64,000 bases of DNA, from assembly GCA_905331475.1 (NCBI GenBank), contig CAJNYU010004144.1, positions 65,144-129,143 on the forward strand. Reading direction: 5' to 3'. This document shows, piece after piece, positions 40,239-51,821 of this stretch. The DNA comes from Rotaria socialis (taxonomy: Eukaryota > Rotifera > Eurotatoria > Philodinida > Philodinidae). Position 1 is the first letter of the stretch; every line of letters begins with the position of its first letter. Both the position numbers and the translations under genes were made by a program. The notes below the pieces were generated by a model that was given only the letters and a program-made list of their open reading frames with translations, searched no databases and was not told the origin of the DNA.

Positions 40239-41836
40239 ATGACGACTAACAAGCAACAACAAGAGGAGGAATTGCTTATACTGAAATCAATTTTAGGCGA
40301 TGCCATCGTTGATTTAGACAATGATAATATTCAATTCGAAATTGACGTTGAATTTCAATTAGCGACACCATTTTATTTAAATCTCATTCATGATTCTAAT
40401 CACTTATCGACATTAATTCAAAATCTTCCACCATTAATTTTAACGATACATTTTCATGATGAGTATCCATCATCACAAGATTCTCCAACATTTGTTCTGT
40501 CATCTTGTTATTTATCATGTGAATTTCTTCAAAAGATGTGCCAAAAATTAGATGAAGTATGGGAACAAAATCTAGGCCAACCAATTGTTTATCAATGGAT
40601 CGAATGTCTTAAAGAAGAATTTTCATTAATCCATGAACTCTGCTTATCAAATCAGGATGTTTATGAACGAGACATTAGCGATGATGAGCCAAGAGCTATG
40701 TCCACTTATCAATCGGATCAGGCTCCACATGTCTATGAACAATTAATAGAATACAATCAAATAAAAGAATTCGAAAAATTTCTTCATGGCTATCATGAAT
40801 GTTCTATTTGTATGTCGAACAATATACCTGGACGTGATATGATACGATTGTATAAATGTAATCATGCATTCTGTCGAAATTGTCTACATGATTATGCTCA
40901 AATTCATATTAATACAGGCTCAGTCGAATGGTTATATTGTCCTGATTCTCAATGTCAATTATCATTGTTACCAGCTGAAATAAAACTAAGTGTGAACGAT
41001 GATCGATTATATTATAAATATGAACAATTATTATTACAAAAAACTCTTGAACAAATGCAAGATATTTTTTGGTGTCCAAGGTTATTTAAAATAGTTTTCT
41101 TTTGAAATATCAATGTAGGATGTTTATTCCTTTTTCTTATTTTAGATGTCAACACCCAGTTTTAACTGGCAATGAAAAAGATAATCTAGCATTGTGCGAT
41201 CAATGTCGTTTTGCATTCTGTAAAAAATGTAAAAAAACATATCATTCTCAAACGTTATGTGGTCATGAAGCTGAACTAGCTGAATTAAAACGAAAACGTC
41301 GTAAATTACGTGATCAACTGCAAGATCTCAATATGGTACCGGATGATGAAGAAAAACTTATTCGTGAATTTCTTGCTATTGCAAGAATCGAAAATTCGAC
41401 AAGACTTTGTCCAAATCCACTGTGTCAAGTACCAATTGAAAAAAATCTTGGGTGTGATCATATGTATTGTATTCGTTGTCGGAAACCTTTCAATTGGAGT
41501 GAAGCCGCAGATCAAACAACAGACACTAAAGTCCTATTTGAAAAATACGAAAGCGACATTAATAAAATGCAGAAGGCATTACAAGATGAGAAAAGCAATC
41601 GTGAAGATAGCGATGAAAACATGTTATTGCAAGAGCCAACAATTGGCAAGCTAATGATGAAACGAATCAAAAAGTGTCCAAATACAAAATGTGGGAAAAT
41701 CTGCATAAAATATGGTAATAATAATTATCTTATTTGTGAACATTGTAAGCGAAGTTTTTGTTTTTCATGTGATAACTCTATAATCAATCCTAAACAGCAT
41801 TTTGGTGTTAAATGCAAAAGACAGTCGACTGTTTAG
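40239..41836 (+). CDS. RNF14-like RWD + RING-between-RING E3 ubiquitin ligase
   Basis: Two exons, 40239-41080 and 41146-41836, split a Cys-Arg-Cys site (WCPR|CQHP) and give 510 residues. Residues 8-125 are an RWD domain (EEELLILKSILGD, LILTIHFHDEYPSS). RING1 begins at Cys188 (CSIC, CNHAFCRNC). The IBR follows (FWCPRCQHP, CDQCRFAFCKKC). RING2 runs from Cys369 (CPNPLCQVPIEKNLGCDHMYC), with Cys384 in the position of the catalytic thioester cysteine of RBR ligases. The domain order RWD-RING1-IBR-RING2 is that of RNF14/ARA54. A 65-residue charged linker then leads to one more Cys-rich module at 458-503 (CPNTKCGKI, CEHCKRSFCFSC, HFGVKC), described under findings. The gene ends 74 bp from the convergent NHL gene. 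Confidence 0.9.
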
Positions 41837-41910
41837 TATTAAGAAAAAGAAATTTAAAAAAATAAAATCAAGCAGTAGCATGTTTATTGATTATAATGGA
41901 ATTGTTTGCA

Positions 41911-44178
41911 TTACAGATTTGTAATAGGATCATGTTCGTTATCGATCAATGGATTGTTATTTAAACTAGCCTTCAAGTCGGAAGGACTGCTTTCTGGATG
42001 TGCTTCATCAGGTATTAAACCAAAAAATTGTATTCGTTTATTGCCAGCGTCACTAACAATAGCAGTTCCATCGGTTCTTATATCTAAACCACATGGACGT
42101 TTTAACTGGCCAGCTTGATCACCTTCTGTACCAAAACTTGTTAAATAACTGCCATCAGGTGTGCAAATAACAATACGATGATGACCTGTATCAGAGATAA
42201 ATATACGATCATGATAATCTACAGCTAGACCAGACGCATTTTCAAGACCTAATCCATTTGTATCGGTGATAACTAATGGTGTGACATATATTGGTCTAAA
42301 TCATATATTGAAAAAAAATAGAGAGAGAGAGATAAATGTGTGCAAATAAATCAGTATTATCCGTACCCATTCGCATCTTTTGGAATAAAACACATGACAT
42401 CACCAGTGCCAGTAATGCAAACTATTTGACCTGCGTTTTGTTGATGAGCAATACGAATTGGTTCTAACGGATAGTCTTTTGCGCCATATAAAAATAATTC
42501 AATTACTCGTTCACATACACCATCAGGTGAAATCACTTGGATACGATTATTTCCTCGATCACAAACATATAAATATCCATCGGTCATATCAATAGCAATA
42601 CCAGCTGGATGAAAAAATTGATGTATTTGACTACCTTCGGTACCTAATTTAAATCTTTTATAGGAGAAAAGATTTGCTCCGTCAGGTGAATTCATATGAA
42701 GACAATGACTAAAATGACTTGCAGTAATAATAGTTCCATCACAACTAACAGCTATGGCTGTCGGTTGAAATTTACTCATGATTGCATCATTGAGTGAATG
42801 CTCAAATGTTCCATTCATGTCAAAAATTTCAACAATGCTGCGACCGACATCACATAAGTATATTAGATTTTTCTCATGATTAATAGAAACATCAACTGGT
42901 TGTGTTTGATCTTTTGCTTGAAGTTTTATAGATTTTGTACGTGCTTTATCCGAATATCGCTCTTTTAGTGCTAAATCATCAGCAGTTAATTCATATTTAA
43001 ATGGGCTTGAACCGATAGGACCGGGCATTCGATCGTATTGAAAATTTTCACTAGGCGCATGGGCTACAGGTGAAGAGGGTGGTTGTTTGTAAAATTTGCC
43101 TAAGGCAGGAAATCGTTGAACCAAACGATCGATTTTAGCCTATAACGCCATATATATATATATATATATATATTGAAAAAGTTAGCTTGGTAATTTAAAT
43201 TGAAAAAGAAACAACACTCACTGACAATCCTTTCTTCTTATGTGGCTGTTCATAATATTCATCTTGATAGTAAGATGCTTCTTGTTGTTGTTCTTCGTCT
43301 ACATACTCATCATCTAGATATAAATGGAAAATATCGATTTGATGAAAGTTAAAGTATATTTTTCGTTCAAGAAAATATAGTGAGTGTAAGTTTTGAAATC
43401 GAAATTTTGTTTTGTCTGTTTACTCTCTCAATCACAATGCTTTAGAAAAAGATTATTTATTGAGAACGTTTCTAGAGCACAAAAGCAGATATAAAATTTC
43501 GTATAGGTAATGGAAATATTTGTAATTTTGAAATAAGAGAAAGAAGTAAAAAAGTGTAGAAGTAATATATAAATAGAGTTGCCCTCGTAGCAGTGTAGTA
43601 ATGTTCAATGAAAGTAAAAGCAAATGTCTACGAAGTCTAAACTGCAGTTCCGAACTGACTGTGCTAGTGAGTTTTGTTTTCTTTGGATACTTGCCTCCAT
43701 AACCTTCCGCTGAATCTTGAGCATAGTTTCCAAAAGAATCTTCTCGAGTTTCCCAATAGGGCTTAGTTTTCGGATCAATAACTCTGACTTGTTGAGGCTG
43801 ATGTAATGATCCCTCTGGCGATGATTGTCGCGCGTTTACACTATATGGATAGTTTTCTTGACGAGGAATTTTATTTGCATTATTACTTAAATTTGCCGAT
43901 CTATTTGAAGGGACTTGATAGTTTTGCGCACTGTATGAGTTAGCTTGCTCGCTCGAACCGTTTGATGATTGACGTGTCCAAGCACTTGAAACTGCAGAAC
44001 GAGATTGAGCATTAACAACATTTGATGTACTCTTATTTACTTGTTCTACACATACAAAAAAAATATGAATACAATTATGTTTTTATCAGAACACAAAAAT
44101 GCTTCATTCAAACGTACGCAGTGAACCTTCAACTTCTTTACTAGCTGCATTCTTCAATGGATCAAAACTATCGGCCAT
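41911..44178 (-). CDS. NHL-repeat protein, probable six-bladed beta-propeller
   Basis: Exons on the minus strand, 44178-44118, 44045-43695, 43313-43222, 43139-42367 and 42295-41911, join to 553 residues. About 170 residues of Ser/Gln/Asn-rich sequence come first, starting MADSFDPLKNAASKEVEGS. Then follow about six NHL blades, for example HPAGIAIDMTDGYLYVCDRG, NNRIQVISPDG, ASGLAVDYHDRIFISDTG, HHRIVICTPDG and RPCGLDIRTDGTAIVSDAG. There is no signal peptide or membrane segment, and no RING or B-box, so it is not a typical TRIM-NHL protein. Function unknown; NHL propellers usually bind protein or RNA. The exon 2/3 intron appears to use a GC donor (GGAG|GCAAGT). A weaker GT donor nine bases earlier in transcript order would also keep frame. 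Confidence 0.82.
43149..43172. repeat. (TA)n tract in an NHL-gene intron
   Basis: About twelve TA units close to the acceptor of exon 4; they probably lengthen the intron. Confidence 0.85.
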
Positions 44179-44448
44179 GTTGAATATGGGATGCTCTTTT
44201 TCAATCAAAAATCGTTATATATATATATATATATATATATGGATGGATGGATGAATGCATGTACAACCAAGAAATGTCATGCGCGTCTACTGATTTACAT
44301 CATACCAATGTGTATTGATATTACACCATTTTGATTTGTCGATACAGCTGAATGCACAAAATTTTTTTCTTGTTTGAAGGTAGCAAATGAAAGCTGTTAC
44401 CTATTACAATTTTTTCTTCGTAGGGATTCATCAGAATAATAGTACATT
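44179..44448. promoter_or_regulatory. Divergent promoter region between the NHL gene and the coiled-coil gene
   Basis: Only 270 bp separate the two start codons, which point away from each other, so both promoters and 5' UTRs must share it. It contains a (TA)n tract at 44215-44240 followed by GGATGGATGGATG. No unambiguous TATA box or initiator can be singled out because of the TA run. Confidence 0.7.
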
Positions 44449-45598
44449 ATGTCCCGTATATCACCAACAGCAGCAGTTTCAAATGTATGGTCTAGAGCTG
44501 CGGCTTCTACAGTAACGGATCCTACGCTTCAAAATGGTAGAAATCCAACTGGACTACCTATAGTAAATAATCCGAATTTTCCAACGTCGACAACAGGAAA
44601 TTTTGGTAATTCAGCACCCGCTGCACCATTTTCATCTATGCAACTACCATTAGGTCCTGCAAATAGTCTTGGTTCAAATTTGTATGCTACAGCTCATACA
44701 TCATCTTCATTTTATCCAAATTCAACAAATTTAGTAGGTAATTTACTCTGAAAAAAATTCATCTTAACTATTATATTAAAAAAATCTAAGGTACAAAGTC
44801 CAGCAGAAAGTGCTCAAAATGATGCAAACAATCGACGATTGACGCAACTTGAAGATGAAAGTGTACAGCGAAGTTACTCTGTAAGTATATATATTCGATC
44901 AAGACCAATATATATAGTATTTTGCTTTATTTTAGGCAAAAAGTGTTCAACAAATTGGTGCACAATTATTACAAAGTCAGATGGATGTACAGGAACAAGT
45001 ATTACAATATCAATTTGTAATTATTCATCTATTCTTGTTTTTCTCCCTATTGATATTTACTAGACTAGAAATTTTAGATGTTAGAACAATGTATGGAAAC
45101 TCTTGATTATCAAAATTTCATTTTAAATGGACAAGCTGAAGAGTTAACATTCCTTCGACGTAGATTGCATCAGTGTGAAAATATTATGAATACAATTAAA
45201 CAAATGAAAAGTAACGTCTATTCTGAATAGCAAATAATTTAATAAAAATCTCATTTTCAGAAAATAATCCTCTTCAACAAAAAGGATTCAAAGATTCGAA
45301 TCAGTTCGATATTAACGTTTCCAATATTCGAAATCCTTTGTATGTTTTAATTTGTACTAATTTTTTTCTTCTATATTCATTTAATCGTTTGACAAGGCCA
45401 TTGCGTGAAAAATCTAATTTACCTATTTTCAATGGAAGTGCAAATTCATCGCAATTTCAACCTACCAATCAACGATATCAATCGATCAAGGATCGGTCTT
45501 CAAATCAAAATAGATCTCAAAATATGACACCATCGTTTCCGAATATATTCAATGGTAATGCGCAAATTACAAATCCTCTTAGTATTTTCAGTAATTGA
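44449..45598 (+). CDS. Small coiled-coil protein, unrecognised
   Basis: Exons 44449-44733, 44791-44880, 44936-45016, 45078-45210, 45261-45339 and 45397-45598 give 289 residues. Introns are all about 50-61 bp. The first 95 residues and the last 90 are Ser/Asn/Pro-rich and look disordered. The middle (about 105-200) is helical with heptad-like spacing (QLEDESVQRSYS, QIGAQLLQSQMDVQEQVLQY, EELTFLRRRLHQCENIMNTI), predicting a coiled coil of some 80 residues. No domain is recognised. Very short exons in the coiled coil begin and end in phase 0. It is convergent with the LRR gene, whose stop lies 102 bp away. Confidence 0.75.
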
Positions 45599-45700
45599 TC
45601 GTATTCTCTTGTTTCTCTCGTCTGATACAAAAAACAATTCAGATATATTAATAAAAATAATCTCGAAACAAAATTTCAATTCACTATCTATTCTAATGTG

Positions 45701-47462
45701 TCACACTTGAGTAGTTATATATGTTCTTGAAGATGTTGGATCGAAAACTTCGCTTGTATGCTGATATATAATATCTGATGCTTGGTGTGTTGTTGGTACG
45801 TTTTCATTTTCTGTTATAATTCGCCGTTTTAACAAACGATGTAAATGTCTATAGGCATCGGCACGATGACTTTTTTGTTGTCGAATAATAAGCCATACAC
45901 AAATAATTAATACAGGTAATATTAAAATATAATATATTCGATAACGAAAAAAATTTGATAATTGACTTTTTCGCTTTGATATTTGTTGCTCATAGAAATG
46001 AGATACATTATAATATGTACCATATATTGTTATACCTTCATCGGGTAATATATCACATTGTAGTAGACGTTTTTCAAAATGACAGATACGTTCTTCTTGT
46101 GTTAAAATATATAAACTTGAATTTGAATAACAATAAGGTGTTACTGACATGAAAGATTTATCTAGATGACGATATAAATATCGAAGTGTACACGAACAAT
46201 CGCTTAGATTTTTCGAAAATTGAACAATAGTTTTTAAATTTGTTGATGGTGAAAATTGAACAAACGTGCAAAAATGTTTGTCATCATTTAATTCGAAATT
46301 ATTACTCTGATTAAATAGTAAAATATTTGTATTCATATTAACAAATGCAAACGGATCAACATGGTGAATATTTTCACCAAGATTTAATTCTTTTAAATGA
46401 TTTAAATTATAAAACGCATTATTTTCAATTCGAACGATTCCATTTATTGTTAAATATTCTAATTGACTGAAATGTTCGAACATTCGAGAAACAATATTTT
46501 GAATTGACCGTGAATATATTTTCAATGATTTTACTTGTGGAAAACAGTGAGCTAACTCACGATTATTGAACGAACGAAAGCCACTATTGACATTGTAATT
46601 TTCCAATGTTAATTCTTGTACTGAATTAAAAATAATAGGAAAATGTTTACCTTGTAATTGTCGAACACTAATGTCTTTTATTGAAATTTTATAAATTTGA
46701 AAACCAAACGACGCTTTCGAATTTGACGATGGAAGAAAACCAGGAAAAGATGGATTTTCAATAATTAAATGATGAATAGAAACTGCCTGATAAAAAAAAT
46801 CAATCGGGATTTGCGGATTAGTATTAAATAGTTTTAATTCATAACAACTAATTTTTGAAAGTGCTCCATTAGCATAATAAAGTGATGGTGAATTAAGAAA
46901 TGAGACGCTCAGTTGATTCTGAGAATCGGACACACTTAGCTCCTCAAAAATACCTGAACAAAAGTAACAACATTAAAATAAGAACGCTTATAATAAAGAG
47001 AAATGAAAGTCGATGATTAGAAGACAACTAACCTGATTCAGTACTTTTGACATTAACAAATACGATCACATTACGATTGTTTGCTTTATGTGTTTGCTTA
47101 ACACTTTGAGTTTCAAAATGAACAAAATGAAATGCTTTCGTTGGTATACTCGGATAATTTGCGAATGTTAATGTACGGAAGCGATAATAAAAATATTTCA
47201 ATTGTTCAAATGTTGCTGTTTTATTGTCGTGTAAATGATCGTTTGAGTGTGTACAAAATAGATCTTGATTTAACGATGATTGAGGTTTAGATAAATAACT
47301 TGTATCGATAAGTGCGAAAAGAGGAAAATTAGTACATTTGCACATGGTTAAAAATTGACACTCATTTCCGTTGACATTTAATAATCCTGAGAAGATATTA
47401 AGACAGAATAGAAGAAAAAAATAGAAGAACATTGCATTAGTATGTTCACCATCAATTAACAT
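45701..47462 (-). CDS. Single-pass membrane protein with leucine-rich repeats
   Basis: Two exons, 47462-47033 and 46953-45701, joined at TCAG|GT, give 560 residues from the first ATG. A better start may be the in-frame ATG at 47432, which puts MFFYFFLLFCLNIFSGLL as a signal peptide at the very N-terminus. A Cys-rich cap (ECQFLTMCKC) follows. The ectodomain has irregular LRRs (LKIYSRSIQNI, LEYLTINGIVRIENNAFYNL, LKELNLGENIHHVDPFAFVN) and a C-terminal cysteine cap (CSCTLRYLYRHL, YCYSNSSLYILTQEERICHF). The transmembrane segment is YYILILPVLIICVWLII, followed by a basic stop-transfer and a short cytoplasmic tail without kinase or TIR domain. Ligand unknown; the architecture is that of an LRR cell-surface receptor or adhesion protein. 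Confidence 0.82.
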
Positions 47463-50098
47463 GTGTCAGCACTAATGAGAAAGTATCTACAAAACGAAAG
47501 AATAACAGCATGTATAAAGATTGAGTGTGTATTTGTTCTCTCTTTCGGCGTCTTTTTGCACAGTTAGAATATTCAGTCAAAATAATTGATAGTCACGACT
47601 ATATGTTGATAGGCACAGAGTTATTAGTGAAAGGAGGTGCCACGAGTCTCAAGGACTCATGTATACAGATGAATAAGCTTATGAAGAGAAGGATCTTCTT
47701 GTTAAATCTTAACAAGGACGTTATTATACCCAATCCTCAAGGAAATGAAAACGTACGGAACCATTAGTCTTATACGGCTATTGTCGGGACGATTATTTGC
47801 CCATTCCATTTAAAAAAGAGAAAAAGAAAGAAACATACTCCCGACTCTCTTTCTCATATGTTGAGCAAATTTTCTTCAGGCGGTTTATGCCGTAATCATG
47901 TTTCCTTAACCATATTTTCTCTCTTTCTCTTCTCTATACTGCTCGTATGTCTTCGTCTTTTTCTTCTTCTTCTTCTTCTTCTTCATGCCTTTCTTTCCTC
48001 TTCTGTATCAATAACCGCGTCAATGAAATTTGTTAATGTTGAACGTTGTCACAGTTATCATCATGAGCATCATCATAACTACATATTAGTATGTATGCAG
48101 TAAAACCGGCAAAGAAAATAGGCTAATTTGCTCTTACTTGAGCGCTCACTTATGCATTGATCTTATGCATATATTTGAACGCGCGTTTGTATACATAGAC
48201 GCTTATACTTTTTTTCTTATACGTGCTTATATTCGCTTTTGAAAACGAGATTTCATAAAAAGTCATTTTTATATTAGTATTCCACTGTTACATCACATAA
48301 AAATGCTAAAGATTCCTTCTTTCTTCATTTTACTCGACGAATAAAAAGAATATTGTGTTTTTCTAGTCAAGGACTCAACGCATCCGGTGTTAATGTGTAT
48401 ATGTGTCTTAGCCCATAATTAAATGTGATTACCAAGACAGATGGATGAGTTAGTAAGTCTTAATCATTTTCCTGGAATTTTGGATGAAAGCAAGAGGAGT
48501 TATTGTTGCAAGGTCATTGAAAAAATGTTAACAATGATTGTAATGTACCGTATAATTGTAGCAAAACTACTGTTTGCCATACATATCGATGGTCAGGACG
48601 ATAAAACTACATAATGTAAGAACCATATGAGACAATGAACATGCTGTTCTGTCGTATACTCATTAGAAGCATTTCTTTTCTCTAGGCAAACAACGTACTG
48701 CAGTGCGACTACCAAGGGAAGAGATGAGTCGCGTATTCAAGAAGATTTACGTAATTTCCTGTAATCGCTGTCAGAAGTGACAATAGAATATAAGTTTAAT
48801 GCATGATGCGATCCAGGATATTAAACTCGTTATTAACAATTTCAATTTTCGTTTCTATTCACAATTTCATGATGCATCTATTCGATATCGAAAAAGTTCT
48901 TCTTTAAGTTATGTTTTCTTCATTGATCTAGAATATGAATATTAAAAAGATCAAGTCGAATCGTACAAATGCAGTGAGAAACATATTTGACATGGATGGT
49001 TTACAAAACAAAATAAAGAATCAAGTCATCAATCATTGGTTGCTTAACAACTAAAATATTAGTAATAAAAATTATATGATTATGTCGAATTTCGATTGCG
49101 AATTAGACGAAATATGATCCACATTTGAGATTAGTTGGTTCTCATTTTTTGACTTCTTCTGAAAACTAGTTCAAACTTTGTCTTTGAAAAAGAAGTATTA
49201 GTAAGCCAATCAAATTTATTACAATTTTTTTTCACAGAGCAACAAGATTGTATCAAATTTCATACAACAATATTAGTTAAAAAAAGTTGACCCATGGCAA
49301 TATGTATTTAGAAATCATTTGACAAAGCAGAAAATCTGAACATTACATTTTGATAATGAATAGCCATAAAGATTTTCTTTTATTAGCTATCAATTTGTGT
49401 TCAGAAGATAATTCATACAGTGTCATGATATGTAGTTATTTTATCTATTTTTTAAGAAATGAATTCTTCACCAATAATATTTACCTGACTCCCTGTATAA
49501 AATAATATATGTGCCGGTGGTCTGACACTAATGTCAATACCATCATGAACGTAAGCTGGTATTGACAGTGCACAAGACAATTACGTTGAATTAATGAAGA
49601 AGAAGATCTGATAAATTTACTTACTTAAAAAATGAAAATAAAAAGTGAAGAATTGATGAAGATAATTCACTTTCATCTAGCTTCTACAATAGTTTACCAA
49701 GTAAATAATCGATATTTCTTATGCAAAATGCTGCTGGTGTTCTTTTTACTCGTGATTGACGGGAAGAAAAATGTCTAACGTGGTGGAATTGTTGTCGAGG
49801 TCCTCTTTACTGGCCTTCAAGATCTTTCGATTTGACAGTGTAAATCTTAACTCTTTTTTTTAGATTTCGAATATTTGAATTTTAAGTTCCTCTATATTTG
49901 TTTTTGTTTATTTATTTCATTTTAATTCGTGGAACAATCTTTGCTTTGACTTTCTATTGCTCCTATTTGAAAAAATGATTTGAGATACTTATGAGCTATT
50001 GCCTAACACGTTTGTAGTCCATAATAGGCGACACATCCTTACTTCGATAGATCTTATCAGTTCAGAACACGGTTTTAATGGGCATAAGAGGAAAATAT
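47463..50098. other. Intergenic stretch without a supported gene
   Basis: Contains a polypyrimidine run with (TTC)n near 47958-47982, which creates a Leu-rich frame at 47858-48103 that I reject. No exon series or structured repeats seen. Confidence 0.5.
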
Positions 50099-50356
50099 TT
50101 ACATTTCGCATCGCCTAATTATTTCTGGGCCATCTTGAGTATAAGTTGTGCAAGTTACAAGCTCTTCTTTTGTTTTGTCGGTCATTTGTCGAATGGTATC
50201 ATTCCTGTAAAACAATTGTTGATGCGATCCAACGTCGTCCAGTGTTGTACGTCGCATATAACAACTAATCATTTCATAAGCAACTATAACGAGGTAGCGT
50301 TTACAAGGAAATATATCGAGTATGTTCGCAACAGAATTCAATAAAATACTCATCAA
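50099..50356 (-). CDS. Unrecognised open frame, possible exon
   Basis: An 85-codon minus-strand frame. Its second half (MRRTTLDDVGSHQQLFYRND, KTKEELVTCTTYTQDGPEII) is more protein-like than the AT-rich noise around it, with balanced charged residues. No family is recognised, and I could not link it by splice phase to the frame at 51007-51243. A degenerate remnant is equally possible. Confidence 0.25.
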   Translation of the reverse strand: MMSILLNSVANILDIFPCKRYLVIVAYEMISCYMRRTTLDDVGSHQQLFYRNDTIRQMTDKTKEELVTCTTYTQDGPEIIRRCEM

Positions 50357-51006
50357 TATGATTAGTAGTAGACCTGTTAATAGGTTGGTGAAATTTCACG
50401 ACGTGGAACAATTAACACAAGAAATGTTCAACACAAAAATGTTTACTATCAAAGCAAAATTAGTTCATACATAGAATCTATCGACTATAGAGACAAAATC
50501 AGCTGAGGTCTAGTTGAACTGGAACATATAATAGAAATAAAGAAAGAAGAGAATAAAATGCTATAAGCAATTCAGTAGTCGTAAGTTTGTGCGACATGGT
50601 AATAGATTTGGACGATCCTCATAAACATGTGAATTCTCTTGTTAAATTTCTTCCATACAGAATCTCAATTTCGTGTATTCACACACCACACCAAACTGTT
50701 AATCAACTCTAATAAATTTACTTCGATCGATCTTTTTAATATTAGTGACCCGTTTATACATAGCAACATGTTTTGAAGTCGAGATGAAAAATTCTAAGGG
50801 TAAGTTTGAGTTCATGTTTCGATATATATGAGATGCAAGATTGTGTTAGCATATTAGAAAAACTCGACTTTTGATGGGACTAATAATTACATGCTTTGCT
50901 TTGGTTCACACTTGTTCGAAATTGAAGAAGAAAAAGATAATTTGTTCGATGAGCACGTTAATTTTGATATTTTAAACACAAAGATGCAAGACTTACGTAA
51001 TGAGTT

Positions 51007-51243
51007 TTAGTAGATTATAGCAAATGAACAATGACTACTCATAAGTAACTTTGCTTTGCTGTCCGGATGAGAAAATTTTAATTGGCTAACTAAATAGTCG
51101 ACAAAAAGTCTTGATAACGAAGTTGTTTCCACTCCGATTAGCCCAGAAATAAGCTTTCTAACGTATGATGCACTATAATTATTTTTTGATGCAAATGCAG
51201 CAGCACCACAAGCAAGATGTTCATCGATAGTTGCACGTGTCAT
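51007..51243 (-). CDS. Unrecognised open frame, possible first exon
   Basis: A 78-codon minus-strand frame starting MTRATIDEHLACGAAAFASK with a helical, amphipathic middle (SLSRLFVDYLVSQLKFSHPD). The feel is that of an all-helical adaptor domain such as ENTH/VHS, but the likeness is too weak to assign. There is no obvious continuation downstream on the same strand. Confidence 0.28.
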   Translation of the reverse strand: MTRATIDEHLACGAAAFASKNNYSASYVRKLISGLIGVETTSLSRLFVDYLVSQLKFSHPDSKAKLLMSSHCSFAIIY

Positions 51244-51821
51244 TCTTTTCGCAATTTACACGAGACGCCACAGGAGAAAATTAATATTATAACTAATTGA
51301 TGCACAACAGCCATATATCACGCATGCATTAAACTAATATTCGTACTTCAACTAGATAGAAATTTATAAAAGCAACACAGAAAGATTGTCTTTATAAGAA
51401 TGTCGAGTATTTGATTACACGCTCAACCATATATTTATTTACTATCAACACTATAGAACACATACTGGCGTGATTCAGATAACAATAGGAAATATTGTTG
51501 GGTCATGCTACATTTTATTTTATTTTTCATCAAATATAAACCAAGAGGTTTGATGAGGTAGGTGTGATTGATTGCTCAAAAGACATTTTTATATGTAATT
51601 CAAAGATAAATACTATAGATACATATCTTTAGAATAATGAGAAAACATGATCTTATACGGCTGAACAGGTGGATTTAGCTTAATGAGGTACATATATCCT
51701 TGCGTTGATCTTTCAATGGATCTATAGATTGATGAAAATAGTATGCATTCAATAGAAATTATTACTAAAATGCTTGAAAACTTTAAATGCAATTCCAAAG
51801 AACAAAAAAAACTAAAATCTT

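Noticed and set aside
47525..47767. 80-codon plus-strand frame just upstream of the LRR gene
   Set aside because: Lies in the expected LRR promoter/5' UTR on the other strand; no domain or splice support.
47858..48103. Leu-rich plus-strand frame with a membrane-like run
   Set aside because: Produced by polypyrimidine and (TTC)n sequence; no splice context or family.
10123..48103. Possible CRISPR arrays or bacterial-type operons
   Set aside because: Repeats are microsatellites or inverted arrays without spacer structure, and the genes are intron-containing animal genes.
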